A program made the translations under genes and the position numbers. From Rhytidiadelphus loreus (Eukaryota; Streptophyta; Bryopsida; Hypnales; Hylocomiaceae), in contig OX344763.1 in NCBI GenBank assembly GCA_947034895.1, positions 21,855,001-21,919,000 on the forward strand: a DNA stretch of 64,000 nt, written 5' to 3'. Positions within the stretch are counted from its first letter, which is position 1; each line of letters starts with the position of its first letter. Below, piece by piece: positions 11,700 through 23,369 of the stretch. The notes beneath the pieces were generated by a model that was not told the DNA's origin, did not search any database, and saw nothing but the letters and a program-made list of their open reading frames with translations.

Positions 11700-12672
11700 C
11701 TCACTGAAAACACTTTGTATTAACAATGGAGAAAAGGAAAATTGCAACAAGCTTTTCATGGTCTGCAATCTCAATCATAATGTACACTGCAGCAGAGAGA
11801 GAGAAGCGGGATCACATTCTCCTTCCTACTTTCCTTACAGAAGAAGTACTACTCTCTGTCTTTGGGCCGCACATCCACAAACTTGGCAAAGCCTTAGGGC
11901 GGTCGACAGTATCCACTTGAGGATTTGGGAGCTTTTCAAGTTCAGGATGGAGTCAAACTCAATTAGCTCCAGAGGATAGTGAGCACACGCAAATAGCAAC
12001 AGCTGAGAACGTTTACTTGGTTGAAATCAACAACTGCGAATGTGCTATGAGCGAGACTAAGGAGAAGGCTGTGACTACCCGCTTAATAATGATCTTGGTT
12101 TGTGGGATTCGAGTGTCGTCACTGCAACTCTTGGTACTCTGAAATTCCAAGTCTCTGTTCTCAGCTTCAATGGGCAATGATCGAGCAATAATATACTTCA
12201 CCAAATTCAGGCACATCCTGAACATGGAAAGCTACACATCAGTTCGAGGGAACCACTGAAATAGATTCCAAGCAAGTTCACTGCCGTAGTAGAGAATTCT
12301 ACCTGCAAGAGATATGGTAAAAAAGCTAAGTTCGTTACAATTGACAGGGTTTATGTTAGAGACAGAATTAACTAAATGGTGTTACAATTGGTAGGATTAA
12401 CACAATTGAATGACCTAGAATATCTGAGGAGTCCTAGGACGCCTCTTCCTATCCAATTGCTGTGGGGGAATTAGTGGTGTCCAATTACACTAATTTGATA
12501 TATCTAGAAAAACTAGTTGCGTTACAATTGGCAGGGTTTACGTTAGAGACAGATTTAAATGGTGTTACAACTGGTAGGATTAACACAACTGGATAGTCTA
12601 GAACTAGTTGCGCTAATAAACCCTAAAACATCAATCAAAGCAAGAGCAAAATGCAAGTAGAACTCACATGGC
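11700..12672 (-). other. Probable 3'UTR and downstream flank of the phototropin gene, with a direct duplication
   Basis: This lies directly downstream of the phototropin stop. Two copies of a segment of about 95 bp occur at about 12327-12420 and 12508-12605. Each contains gttacaattg(a/g)cagggttta, a gttagagacag segment and ggtaggattaacacaa. The repeat sits in or just beyond the 3'UTR. The polyadenylation site cannot be placed from sequence alone. Confidence 0.5.
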
Positions 12673-15600
12673 TTAAAACACATCAGAATGGAAAGTCGTA
12701 GCTGCAGCGGCCTCAAACTCGTCCCATTCCAGCTCCTCGGCATCTTTGCTAGAAGCAGACTCCATGCCTTCCGTTGTCAGCTCCATTGGGACTTCTAATG
12801 GGGGCGGCACCATGTTCCGCACCAACGGCCATTTGATGCCTTTGAAGAACGGGTGCTTCTTCACATCCGCAGAGCCTCGGTAAGAGCCCAGGCGCTTGAG
12901 CGGATTCCGTTGGAGGAGGTCACGCATCAACTGCCGGGCTTGCAAGCTCACAGGAATGCTGGCAGGGAAGATGATGTCCTTCTGAAGGACGTTGGTGAAG
13001 GTCCTTTGTCGATTCTTTCCTCGGAATGGCGTACGTCCATACAGCATCTCGTACATCAAGATACCTGGGAGATTCAAGCGGTGCGAGATTGATCAAATTT
13101 GAAAAAGAGAGAGAGAGGGGACAACCCCAAAAGCAAAGCAAACCCTAAAAGTGAAAAATGCCTACTGTAGGAGTCGTATTGTTCATAAGAAACAGTGTTT
13201 CCAGAAACTTGAATCGGTTTCAGGAACTTCTAGACAGAATTTTTGACATGATTCATTGGGAGGCATCCCTACGATCATAAGTATTCCTACAAAGCCCTCT
13301 CCATTGACATCTACAGTAGAGATATTAGAAACCCTGTTAAAACTGGTAAACCGTAATCTCTCAAAAATTTAGACCTGGAAGGACGCAACCCTATCACCAA
13401 AAATGGTCATCCAAAAATGATCAGATTCCAAAATGAATAGGTTCATTCTTTGTTTGTAAAGTTCCCTTGAAAGCTATTGAAAGTCATTCATCGGACACGT
13501 TCGGACACTTTGGTAGTCCTCGACGTCAGTCAAGGTTCACTCCTAAAGGACCAAGAGGTCCAAATGTTTAGGACTTTTAAGGAGGCCATGTGTGGACCCT
13601 TTTTTAATCTCATTGTTTGACCCCAATATGCAATGCACTTCTTTGGTTTAAAATTTCTCCCAATTCAGCTTCTTACTCACAATACGATCAATCCAATTGG
13701 TCATCTTAAACCACGAATCCTAGGTTCTTGAGGAGTTGAACCCTAAATCTAAAACCTGTCCAATTCTTAGGTTCTTGAGGAAGTTAAACCCTAAATCTGA
13801 AACCTGTCCAATTCTGATCGAAGTCCTTACCAAGAGCCCACCAATCCACGGCACTGCTATGACCTTGTCCAGTGATAATTTCCTGCACAGAAAACCCTAA
13901 ACCTTTAGAAAACGCATAGTTTCAAGCCCACGGCAGAAGCCTTGATATTGCAATGGCATTACTTTCAACGTAAAGATGGAGAGAGTGAAGGTGACTCACG
14001 GGGGCAATGTACTCCTCAGTTCCAACGAAGGAGTTGGAAGGCATGACAGGCTCGGCAAAGAAGACCGGCAGCTGGGGTCGCCTGGGCTTCTTGTGGCGGC
14101 CAAGAGGGAGATCTGGTTCCACAAGCTACAGAAACCCCAAACCAGAAATCAGAATTAAGAAAAAAACAGAAGAGAGAAAAACTCCAAGGTTTTTTTGGAA
14201 AGAATTTCATCCATTTTTTGCCACTCACCAAAGGCTTTGCAGAGGTCAAGAAGGACAAGTCAAAGTCCGTCAACTGAATGTGCCCATCCTCCCGTAGCAA
14301 AACGTTCTCTGGTTTCAAGTCTCGGTAAACAACACCTGCGCACACCCAAAGCCATCGCTGAAAACGGCAACATCATGTACTAGAATGATCCTTGGTCTCT
14401 TAAAATACCCTAAAAGCATAGGGAAACACGAAATGAGAGTCTCCTTAGCAGAAATAACAAGTCAAGAATTCATGTTACTTCCATAAGGAGCTTCGAACAC
14501 CAAAAAGAACTTCAGCAGTTGCTCAACGAAGGGTTCAAAAAGACAAAAATGCTAAAGAAGGACAAGAATATGAACATATAACCACGCTCTCCATGTCTAA
14601 AGCTTGGTTGCCATGCATATCTACATAAATGGGTTGTATTGTTGGATGCAACAACTGGAAGTGGTGATGGTCATTACCAACGCAGTGAAGATACTCCAAA
14701 GCGATGACAACTTCCGCCGCAAAGAAGCGGACCACATCCTCGGTGAACACTTTTCGGGGTTGTCGCTCAAGAAGCAAGAAGAGCTCACCGCCAGGGCAGA
14801 AATCGGTGATCAAGCAAATGTGGGTTTGGGTCTACAGGATGACAACAACATACATAGCAAAAACACAAGAAATTTGAGTTTTGCACATTAAATAGTGACC
14901 ATATTGAGGCCTCTATAAGAACTTCCAAATAATACTCCCTATGTATGTCTCAAAATAAATCCGTGGTTTCTAGTGGGCAAAACCAAAAGCAACAAATGAC
15001 CCCGAAGTCTAGACTGATTCGAGAGAAATGGCGTCACCTGGAAGGTGGAGTAAAGCGTGGGCAGAAAAGGATGGTCCAACATGGACAGAATGTCTCTCTC
15101 TGCGCGAGCTCGGTGCACCTTGTTTCGTTGCATCATCACTTGCTTGTCCATGGCTTTCATGGCAAACGTCAACCCCGTCTCGCGAAGCTCCACCAAGTGG
15201 ACACTGCTCATAAAAAAAAAAAAAACTTAGAACTCTTGTTAGAGCCTTTACCAGAAGTCTTATCAGAGGCTTACCAGGATCACTATTTCCAATTGAACTA
15301 TTATGAAATGAACCCTAGAGGGACAGGCTGGACACCGAGGTGCTCGTCAAAAAAAACCCACCTCAGAACAGTTATTAGAGCCCTTACCAGAACTCTTATC
15401 AGAGGCTTACTAGGATTACCATTTCCAATGGAACTCTTATGAAATTAATCCTAGAAGGATGGGTTGGTTAGTGTGGAAATCATTTGTTTGGGTACTGTGT
15501 GAATCATTTGCTTAAAAAATAACCAAGAGCATTCATTGGAGGTCAAGCTACTATGGACAAGACCTCTCCTTATCTTACAAAATTTCAAGGATGAACATAT

Positions 15601-18600
15601 GTACTTCTGTCCTACATAGAAAGATATTCTCTCATCTACCATCTGACACTTAGTATTTGCAGCATCCTTTTAAGGTTAAACTCTTTCCAACTGAACTACT
15701 AATTCAGTTGTATGAAACACACACACAAGGTACTTAGTGTAGGAGTAAAGATACAAGGGAAGAGATTTTTAATATTTTCAATTTGTGATCTTGATTGAAA
15801 TGATGAAGCTATTTTCCATGCATACATATGTGGATTATAGACAGAACATCACTTGTTCATCCAAGTTTGTGTGCATTACTGTTGATGATTTCATAAGTTC
15901 AAAATTGGAGGATATTTTGCAAAATTGTCACTTTGGGAAAAAAATCACCACAAATGCAATTCCTTGAAAGCAAAAGACAAGTGGTTGAGATTTGCTATTG
16001 TACCTTCCAGTGTCACCAGAACCAAGTGGCTTAATTGGACGGAAGTCTTTCAATCCAATTCTTTGTCCACTCTTCTTTATCTAATCCAAGGCCAACAACA
16101 ACAGCATCCTAGTCATTAGTCCTTGAATTAATAAAATAGAAAGTCCACTTTAGAAGTTCCTAGTCAATATGTGAAATTCTAAAACATACCATTATTTTAC
16201 TTTAAAAAATGTAGGATATCATTTCTTCTTTCTAAAAATTACTATATTTGAACCCTTCTTGAAAACTTCTAATTAAATGATTCATTTTAACTCCTATACA
16301 TATGGAAGTAATCACTTTTGATCATTAGGGCACTTCAACATTACCTAACTTAACAAGACTAGTCTTTCGCTAATTACAAGATTGCAAGAGGAAAAAAAGT
16401 GTACCTTATTAAAAGCATCCCAAGAGGGTGAGTACTTGTTGTGTGGTCTTGCATAAACAGGCAACGAGTGCTTAGACCACAAGTCCTCCGGTTTCTATCA
16501 ACCACCACACACATTAACGTGAGAATTTTGCTAAGGTAACTCTACCTGATTGTGACCCCTTTCCAAAACCAAACCCTACAAACTCTTGTCTTAAGATGTA
16601 CTCCCTCTATTCTATTCATCAAAGCCTAAGGTTACTTTTGGGTACACCTTAGTACATTTTAGATAAAAGTACTTTTGGGTACACCTTAGTACTTTTGGGT
16701 AACCTTAGTACATCCAATAAAATAGTAGACAATCAAATACTAGGTGAACAATCAACTCAATTACTTATGTGGATGCGTTTCAATGTAGTTCGCTTACTAA
16801 CTACCCTTGGTGGTGACTCCTTTTTGGAAGTAATAAACCATATGATGACACTTGACTCATAGTCAAAAATTACACCAATATTATTAACAAAATTTCAATT
16901 GAAAAACTAAGTCTGAAAAGGTTAGAGAATTTAATTTCATACCATGTTTGCATCAGGAAGCTCTCGCACGGCACCATCAATGTTATTTGCCGTCTCTTGC
17001 ACCACTTTGGCACCCTCTCTTTCTTTCTCTCTCGACAATCGGTGTCGTTCCGGCTCAAGGTACTCGCTGCCATCAAGTTGGACTCCAATGAAATACTGCA
17101 ACTCTCCCTGTGCTCATCACCACAGATCGGGTATCAGTTTCCCATGAAAATCCTCATGAAAAAATCCTCATTATGAAGTAAAATACAACTTTGCATTTGT
17201 ATAAACTATGTGCAAGAGTAAGAAGTTATACTTAAACTATGACGATCGATGTAGTTGAATAAGATAGTATCCAAATACAAAACACAGATATTCAAGCAAA
17301 AGTATTGTCTGATCATGGCCAGAAATGATGACTTCTGAGGACTTGAAGAAGGGAGCTTCTGAGAATTCTCTATAAACGATCTCTACCCAAAATTATTACA
17401 GGCAGATTAAAGGCCATGAACTCACAGATTGATCTCGCATAGCCTGCAAGTGAAACAGGTTCCAGAATGGTTTTCCTGCAAGACCGCGTTTCCCAGCATC
17501 CAGAGGTGGTTAGAAACTCAAACGTGACCCATCTAATTATACATGGTAGTGCCCAACCATGTCGACCACAAATTGCTTGCTACCTCCTGAAATTCTCTAT
17601 AGAAATATTGACTGAAATGCAATGGATTTAATCGATTCTTGAAGTTATAAGCTGAACCTCGAGATCTATGCAGAAAAAGAAGTTGAAATTCCTCGAATCT
17701 ATCTCCAAAAGGAAGCACCAAGGATCGTTAATGTTGGTAAAATTGGCAGATGTTCACGACTTTGGTACTTTTCAAGGCCGGCGCCATGAAACACATATTG
17801 ATCTTTACTATTTTCTCGTTTTTACTTTTTGAAAGCTTTGCGCAATTGAATTTCAACAATTTTGGTCGTCTGAATCACACCAACATACCGGAATTGCTGT
17901 GAAGGATAACACTTGTTGTCTACCTGTGCCCAAATAAGTTACTAGAACTTTCGCAGAAATTGCGGCATGTTCTGGACATAGCTTTGGCACTTTCAGGACG
18001 CGCTGTTTGAACTGTAATTCTATACTGACAGTCCTAGTTTTTAGAGCTTTGAGTAGAATTTTTGGGTCAATTTAACGAAACTGACGATTCTTTTTGTGCT
18101 CGAATTCCTGAAGGGATCATTCATACTTACCACTCTTGGTGTAGTTGAGGAGCTGCACTGTGATGTCGCGGCGAGCAGCAATGGCATCACGGATTTGATC
18201 CACAACCGCACGGTCTGTGTCTTGCCCTTGTAAGAAGCGGCAATTTCGGCCCAGAATCTCCTCTCGGCTGTACTCTGTCAACTCCAGAAACTCGTCCGAC
18301 GCAAAAATCTGCCATTCGGATCATGTCACACTGTTGAGTCCCCTACTAACTTAAATTCACCACCTCAAGCAGGCCACTTGGATGAAAAATTGCGGAGCAA
18401 CCTCCTCACTTCATACAAACAGTTAACTCGCCCCATTTGAGCCACTTTCAGTATAAAGAAAGGATTCTTTTACGTGGGGACTGCTCACTTTTTAGCATGT
18501 TGGTCTCGGAGATAAGAGCACTATTAGCCCATTCAAGGACGAGTTTAGGGTTTAGGGTTTAGGGTTTAGAAAGAGAATATTCGAGATAATGGTGGAACAA

Positions 18601-21600
18601 TGAAATAGCTAGCTAGGAAGTATAAAATGGAGAATTGCAATATTTCGTTGTACACCAAAAGATTGAAGCATCTTTGCGTAGAAAAAAAGGCTCTTCATCA
18701 CGATTGAGAACAGCTTGTTTGACAAGGATGTCATGTCAAGTGGCACTTACAATAGGATTATCAGGAAGGCGAGGATCCGTGATGACAAAGTTTTTGGCAA
18801 TTCGTTCCAAGGTGGTGGCCAAGTCGATCCCCCGTCGAATCTCCTTCCCCCTCTCATTGTCCAATTCAAAGCTCTCATGCGGCCTCTCATTGTCGTCCAG
18901 CATTCTCAACTCCGGGTCCTGCTCTGGGTCGTGTTTAGGCTCCGGCTTTCCTATCCTACACCAAACAACACCCAACCACCCAAAGACTAAGTACTAAAAT
19001 TTGAAGAGAATCCAGAAAAAATGAATACCCACCTCAATCACAATGCAGGAAACGTGCATTAAATGATTCATAAGCCCTTGTTAACATGTCAGTGCACCAC
19101 AAGAGTCTAGTGTCGATTTTTGGCACACCCACAGACGATCAACTTTGAAATTTCATACGGAGTCCAAACACCGCATGCTACCATGCGTTGGAACCCCCTT
19201 TCCCTTCCCAATAACATCCCATTGAAAAAAAATTCATGTTTCAAACAACAGTAAGTATGCTCAGCATAAAGTAGTCCTGCACATAGCTTACCCCAGGAGG
19301 GACAGGAACCCCGACGAGCGCCGGTGGCGTCGCGGCTGCCCAGTGGGCGCCCCCAGTTGCCCACTCTCCGGCACATTCGACAAGCGCGAGTCGTTTCGTG
19401 TCAACACGGAGGTGGTCCCCGTGGACCTCCTTCTGGCGTGGCTGTTGTTGCTGGCTTGTTTCCCACCTCCTGCAGTGGTGGGCTTCGACGAGGACGAGCC
19501 CGCCTCGGTTGACTCGGTTGGTAACGCCGAGAGGCCTTTCGCGGGGGGAGGGGCGGGGGCGGAGGAAGGGGGGAGACCCGGGTACTTGAAGGCTCCGACG
19601 AGGTCGTCCACGGATTCCTTGGCATTGTCTTGCAGACGGGCTGAAGGGAAGCAGAATAGAAGATGGTCAGGGCAATGGATTGTAGGGGATACGTCAATTG
19701 ACACACCGCTCAAGTACAGGACACCCGCACCGGACATTCTCACAAGTACCGTAATATGAGAGCTAACTTCAGAAGTAATATGAGAACTAGCTCCAAAAGT
19801 AACTTGAAAACCAGCTTCACAAGAAATGTAAGAGCTAGCTTCACAAGTAATATGAAAACTAGCTCCACAAGTAATGTGAAAACTAGCTTCACCAGTAGTA
19901 TGAAAATTAGATTCACGAGTGCAATTGTACGAATCAAAAGGAAAGGCCAAGGTCTTCAGTGTCCAATTTCATTTGAGGAACAATTACAAACTAAACACTC
20001 CCTTGGTGAATAAGGTTGAGTCAAAACTTTGAGGTTCAAACTTTGAAGTTTCTTTTAAGTTTACTCCCTTTGTCTCAAAATAATACCCGTGTTTCCTTTG
20101 TATTTTACAGTGACACTATTCCTTCATGATTTGGAAAAAAAGTCTAGGAAAAGGGGGGATTAAAGTAGTTGGGGCCTTACTGCCGTAGCGGATGAGGGAC
20201 TCAGGGAGGCCATTGGGGCGCAAAGAATTCTCTTTCCGGCCTTCCGTGTGCTTGCTCACCTCCACTTGCATTCTGCTCCCCCAATTTCCCAGTGGCGAAA
20301 ATCAACAAGTTAGTGTTTAAAAATTGAGTAAGCACCAGAAAATCATGTTACCTTAGAAGAAATTCCAGTCATTTGGCCGCCACAATTTCCAAGAGTCTTG
20401 CATTCAGTATTCCACAACCACTTGAACAATTAAGTTTTGCACGATGACTGATATACTACGTGACCCAAAAACACCGAGCTCGACACCGACAGAACATGAG
20501 CTGCACTGCACCGAAGCCCCAACTCACCCAATGAACTTGAGCACCTTCCCATCATCATCTTTAATCGGCGTCACCGTCAGCAAATTCCAGAACGCGCTTC
20601 CATCTTTCTTGTAATTCAACAACCGTCCACAAAAGCTCTTCCCCTCCTGCAACGCTTCCCGTATCTTCGCAATATCCGCCCTGTCCGTCCCGGGCCCTTG
20701 CAGAAACCGACAATTCCTTCCAATCACCTCATCCGGCGTGTACCCCGTCATGTTGAAGAACCCGGCACTCGCATACAGAATTGGAAAGTCCGGCTGCGTG
20801 GCGTCCGACACCACGAACGTCTGCTGGAAAGTGGAGAGCGCATCTTTCAGATCACGCGACACTTTGGGCAGATTGGAAGGTCCTTCGCTTCCTGCGTCGG
20901 AGGCTTCCGAGGTGCGAGGGAGGTTCAGGGAAACGCGTCCTCCATGCTCATTGTCGCCCGAGCGACGATTCTCACCCGAGCGGCGGGTCATGACGCCTTG
21001 AGTTTTGCCGGTTTTGTCGTCGGGCTTGAGAACGAGGCCCCACTCGGCGGCGCGCTCTTGCATCTGGGTCTTCGGCATGGCTTGCTTCTCGGGGGACTGG
21101 GAGCCGGGGGGGCGAGAGGTCGGGGAGGAGAAGGAGGGCTTGCGAGAATCGAGTTCCGCCTGGCATGGGGGTGGGGAAGGTCAGTGATCTGAGAGGGGGA
21201 AATGGACAAAGAAATTCCGTTGCTACCATGATAAATTTTGGTGACTTAGATTCACTGTAGGGACACACTCTCGGGATTCAATCTACAACTGTAACTCTGT
21301 AAGTCCACTCTCAGCATTCAGTGTCCTCAGGTAAGGCATCTCGGAAGAAATTCCATAGCTACCATGCTTTTTGGTTCGTTAGATTCACTATAGAGTCACT
21401 CTCAGCATTCAATCTACAACTTTAACTCTGTAAGTCCTCTCTCAGCGTTCAATGGTCATAGGGAAGGCAGCGAGGAAAACATTCTGGAGCTCATCATTTT
21501 TGGTTCGTTAGATTCACTGTAGGGACACTCTCGGGATTCAATCTCCAACTGTAAGTCCACTCTCAGCGGGGAGTGGACAAAGGTAAGGCAACGAGGAAGA

Positions 21601-22973
21601 AATTCTGGAGTTACCGTGATTTTTGGTTCGTTGGATTCAATGTCGCGACACTCTCGGGATTCAATCTTCCACTGTAAGACCACTCTCAGCGGGGAAAGGA
21701 CAGAGGGAAGGCAACGAGGAAGAATTTTTGTAGCTACCGTGATTTTTGGTTCGTTAGATTTACACAGGAGAAATCCAAAATGTCCATCTTTGAAATTTTT
21801 GAAGAATTTCATAGAATTTCATAGTGATGATAGAATGAATACACTAGGAATGGAATTGGGACACAAAAGGATGTTTGTTCAATTACCGTTTTGGATATCT
21901 ACTGTGTCACTATCGATCCACTCTCAGCATTTAATGTCCTCCGGTAAGTCACCTCGGAAGAAATTCCATAGCTACCATGGTCTCTGGTTCAATCAATTCA
22001 CTATAGATCCACTCTCAGAATTCAATCTCCAACTCCGAATAAATTCCATAGCCCCCACGATTCTCAATTCCTTGGATTCACTATCGCACTGCGCCAGCAT
22101 TAAGAATTTTTATTTTGGACGACGACAAATAAACTACGTGACACGAAAAATGCCTTGCTAGACTCAGATTCTGAATCCTGAGAAGTGTGTATCTTTCAGA
22201 ATCCCTTCAGCATCATTCATAAGCGGAAGGCATCAAACCTCGAATGGAATCAGCTTGAAATCCTAGGATGATTTCTTATGAAAACAGTATGCTGAAGGGA
22301 CTCGAAATTTCGGAATAAGTCACCCCAGTTTTTAGGGCTCCGTTACCTGCTGTTTGAGCTTATTGATAGCGTTTTGCCGCTCTTCCTTGTTAAGCGAGTT
22401 TTGCCTTTCCTTATCAAGGTCTTGTGCGATGTTTCGCATGGTATCGGAGGAGCTTCGTTGGTGTTTCACCTCCGTCTTCTTCTTCGTCGTCGTCTCTTTC
22501 TCGCCGCCGATCACAGGCTTGGGTTTGTACTCTGGGATGTCGAGATTGCTCTCCCACGGCAGCGGCGACGCCAACGACAGAGCGCTCGACCACGCGTGCG
22601 GCGGTGCAGATTGCGGTGTTTGCGGCGACTGCGGGTTCGGAGGGGCGGACCACATGGGCGACAATGTGGACGTGGGGGCAGGGACTGCCCATGGCGGATC
22701 AATCTGTGGCGACTCGACTTTCCATGACGGAGAGGCGACGCGAGGGAGGGAAGTGCGCACTTCGCTTTGGGCTTCGTTCTCGGGGACCGAAACTTGGCCA
22801 TCGCCGAAGGAACCGCCGGCGCCGGGGAGGTAACGCGCACTCGCGGGCGCGCCGCCGAACACTTCCAGCGACTTGCGTTCGGAGCGCGGGACGGCATTGA
22901 AGCGGCCGCCGCGACCCCGGCCGCCCCCCGCGGCCCTTGAAGACGACGACACAGGCTCCTGCGACTCCTCCAT
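12673..22973 (-). CDS. PHOT: Phototropin blue-light receptor kinase (LOV1-LOV2-Ser/Thr kinase), complete, 16 coding exons
   Basis: Plasma-membrane-associated blue-light receptor that binds two FMN and autophosphorylates, driving phototropism and chloroplast or stomatal responses. Coding exons on the minus strand, from 5' to 3': 22973-22347, 21159-20528, 20272-20181, 19640-19292, 18955-18751, 18308-18131, 17475-17426, 17107-16943, 16494-16405, 16080-16004, 15203-15038, 14831-14678, 14335-14229, 14125-14000, 13882-13831, 13064-12673. All junctions are GT-AG and the phases join to 3462 nt (1153 residues), at the long end for phototropins. LOV1 is about residues 313-430 with NCRFLQ (adduct Cys359). 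LOV2 is about 608-725 with NCRFLQ (Cys658). The kinase has GSGDTGS (816-822), Lys838, YRDLKPEN (Asp934), DFD in place of DFG (952-954, typical of AGC-VIII) and GTEEYIAPE (999-1007). All key residues are intact. The start is the first ATG of the exon 1 frame; the preceding in-frame codon is GTG. Confidence 0.96.
14937..14990. repeat. Stowaway-like MITE remnants in phototropin introns (also near 16602 and 20060)
   Basis: Three single ends resemble the Stowaway terminus (TA followed by CTCCCTCYGT): tactccctatgtatgtctca at about 14936, tactccctctattctattca at about 16602, and tactccctttgtctcaaaat at about 20062. The last continues as aataatacccgtgtttcctt, which matches the interior of the complete hairpin element at 49492. 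No second end is clear at these three sites. Confidence 0.5.
18543..18570. repeat. Interstitial telomere-type repeat (TTTAGGG)3-4 inside a phototropin intron
   Basis: Three full TTTAGGG units plus a partial one lie in the intron between the exon ending at 18751 and the exon starting at 18308. On the gene's own strand it reads CCCTAAA. TTTAGGG is the usual plant telomere unit; short copies (telo-boxes) also occur as regulatory motifs. Confidence 0.85.
19751..19918. repeat. Seven tandem copies of a 24-bp unit in a phototropin intron
   Basis: Exactly seven 24-bp units run without a length change. The consensus starts gtaatatgaaaactagctt and ends cacaa. They lie in the intron between the exons ending at 20181 and starting at 19640. 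Because 24 is a multiple of three, both strands carry open 8-residue-periodic frames. These are almost certainly repeat artefacts and not a gene. Confidence 0.9.
21225..22110. repeat. Minisatellite, about 125-140-bp units, filling phototropin intron 1
   Basis: At least five degenerate copies carry the landmarks ttttggttcgttagattcac, gacactctcgggattcaatc, actgtaagtccactctcagc and gaggaagaaattc. Anchors (ggttcgttagattcac or variants) occur near 21241, 21373, 21504, 21627 and 21749, and weaker ones continue to about 22080. The array takes up most of the 1.19-kb intron between the exons ending at 22347 and starting at 21159. Confidence 0.85.
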
Positions 22974-22978
22974 CACTG

Positions 22979-23098
22979 CTAAATGCTAGTTTGGGTATGC
23001 ACTTCCAAGGATTCCCTGTGCACACCAATGCCCACACAAAATGAGAATCCACCATGCTCGGCATTGCATCGCCAACGCCATCCCCAAGCATGCACCAT
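22979..23098 (-). promoter_or_regulatory. uORF in the phototropin leader (39 codons), ending 5 nt before the main ATG
   Basis: An ATG at 23098-23096 opens a frame that stops with TAG at 22981-22979, five bases upstream of the phototropin start at 22973. A second upstream ATG, in another frame, begins at about 23091 (MLGDGVGDAM...) and runs past the main start to about 22699. If the mature leader contains this sequence, both would restrict initiation at the main ATG. This assumes that transcription starts further upstream and that the 5'UTR intron is spliced as proposed. Confidence 0.4.
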
Positions 23099-23101
23099 CC
23101 C

Positions 23102-23369
23102 CTGCAAGGTAGAGACTCCATTAATCATACAGTACATTAGAGACTGAGCCATTTGACCATACAGGTGAGCTTTGATTTGTGATAAGTTTAAAATGTTTCA
23201 TGTATTGACATTTTGTTTTTTGCAATTGGTTTTGAGCTCCACTCAAAATGAATTTGCAAAATTTTAGATGGTGCAAGTTTCTAGATGGTTGTAGGAAAAA
23301 GTTGAAGGTTCACCTGTGTGGTCAATGGAAACCCTCCCTTGCTGCATGGGGAATGGAGATTTACATTAC
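23102..23369 (-). other. Proposed 5'UTR intron of the phototropin gene
   Basis: On the minus strand a donor (CTTCAG|GTAATG, exon edge 23370) and an acceptor (ACCTTGCAG|GGG, exon edge 23101) bracket 268 bp of AT-rich sequence just upstream of the coding start. The upstream part of the leader probably lies in the more GC-rich, CT-rich block at 23.4-25.2 kb. Inferred from splice signals only. Confidence 0.45.

Noticed and set aside
19343..20013. Plus-strand frames of 138 and 85 codons
   Set aside because: The first is antisense to a phototropin exon. The second is produced by the 24-bp intron repeat.
20698..21192. Plus-strand 164-codon frame opposite LOV1
   Set aside because: Antisense shadow of the LOV1 exon; no family resemblance.
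22354..22900. Plus-strand frames of 117-159 codons opposite phototropin exon 1
   Set aside because: They are shadows of a GC-rich exon on the minus strand, and only the minus frame joins in phase with the LOV exons.
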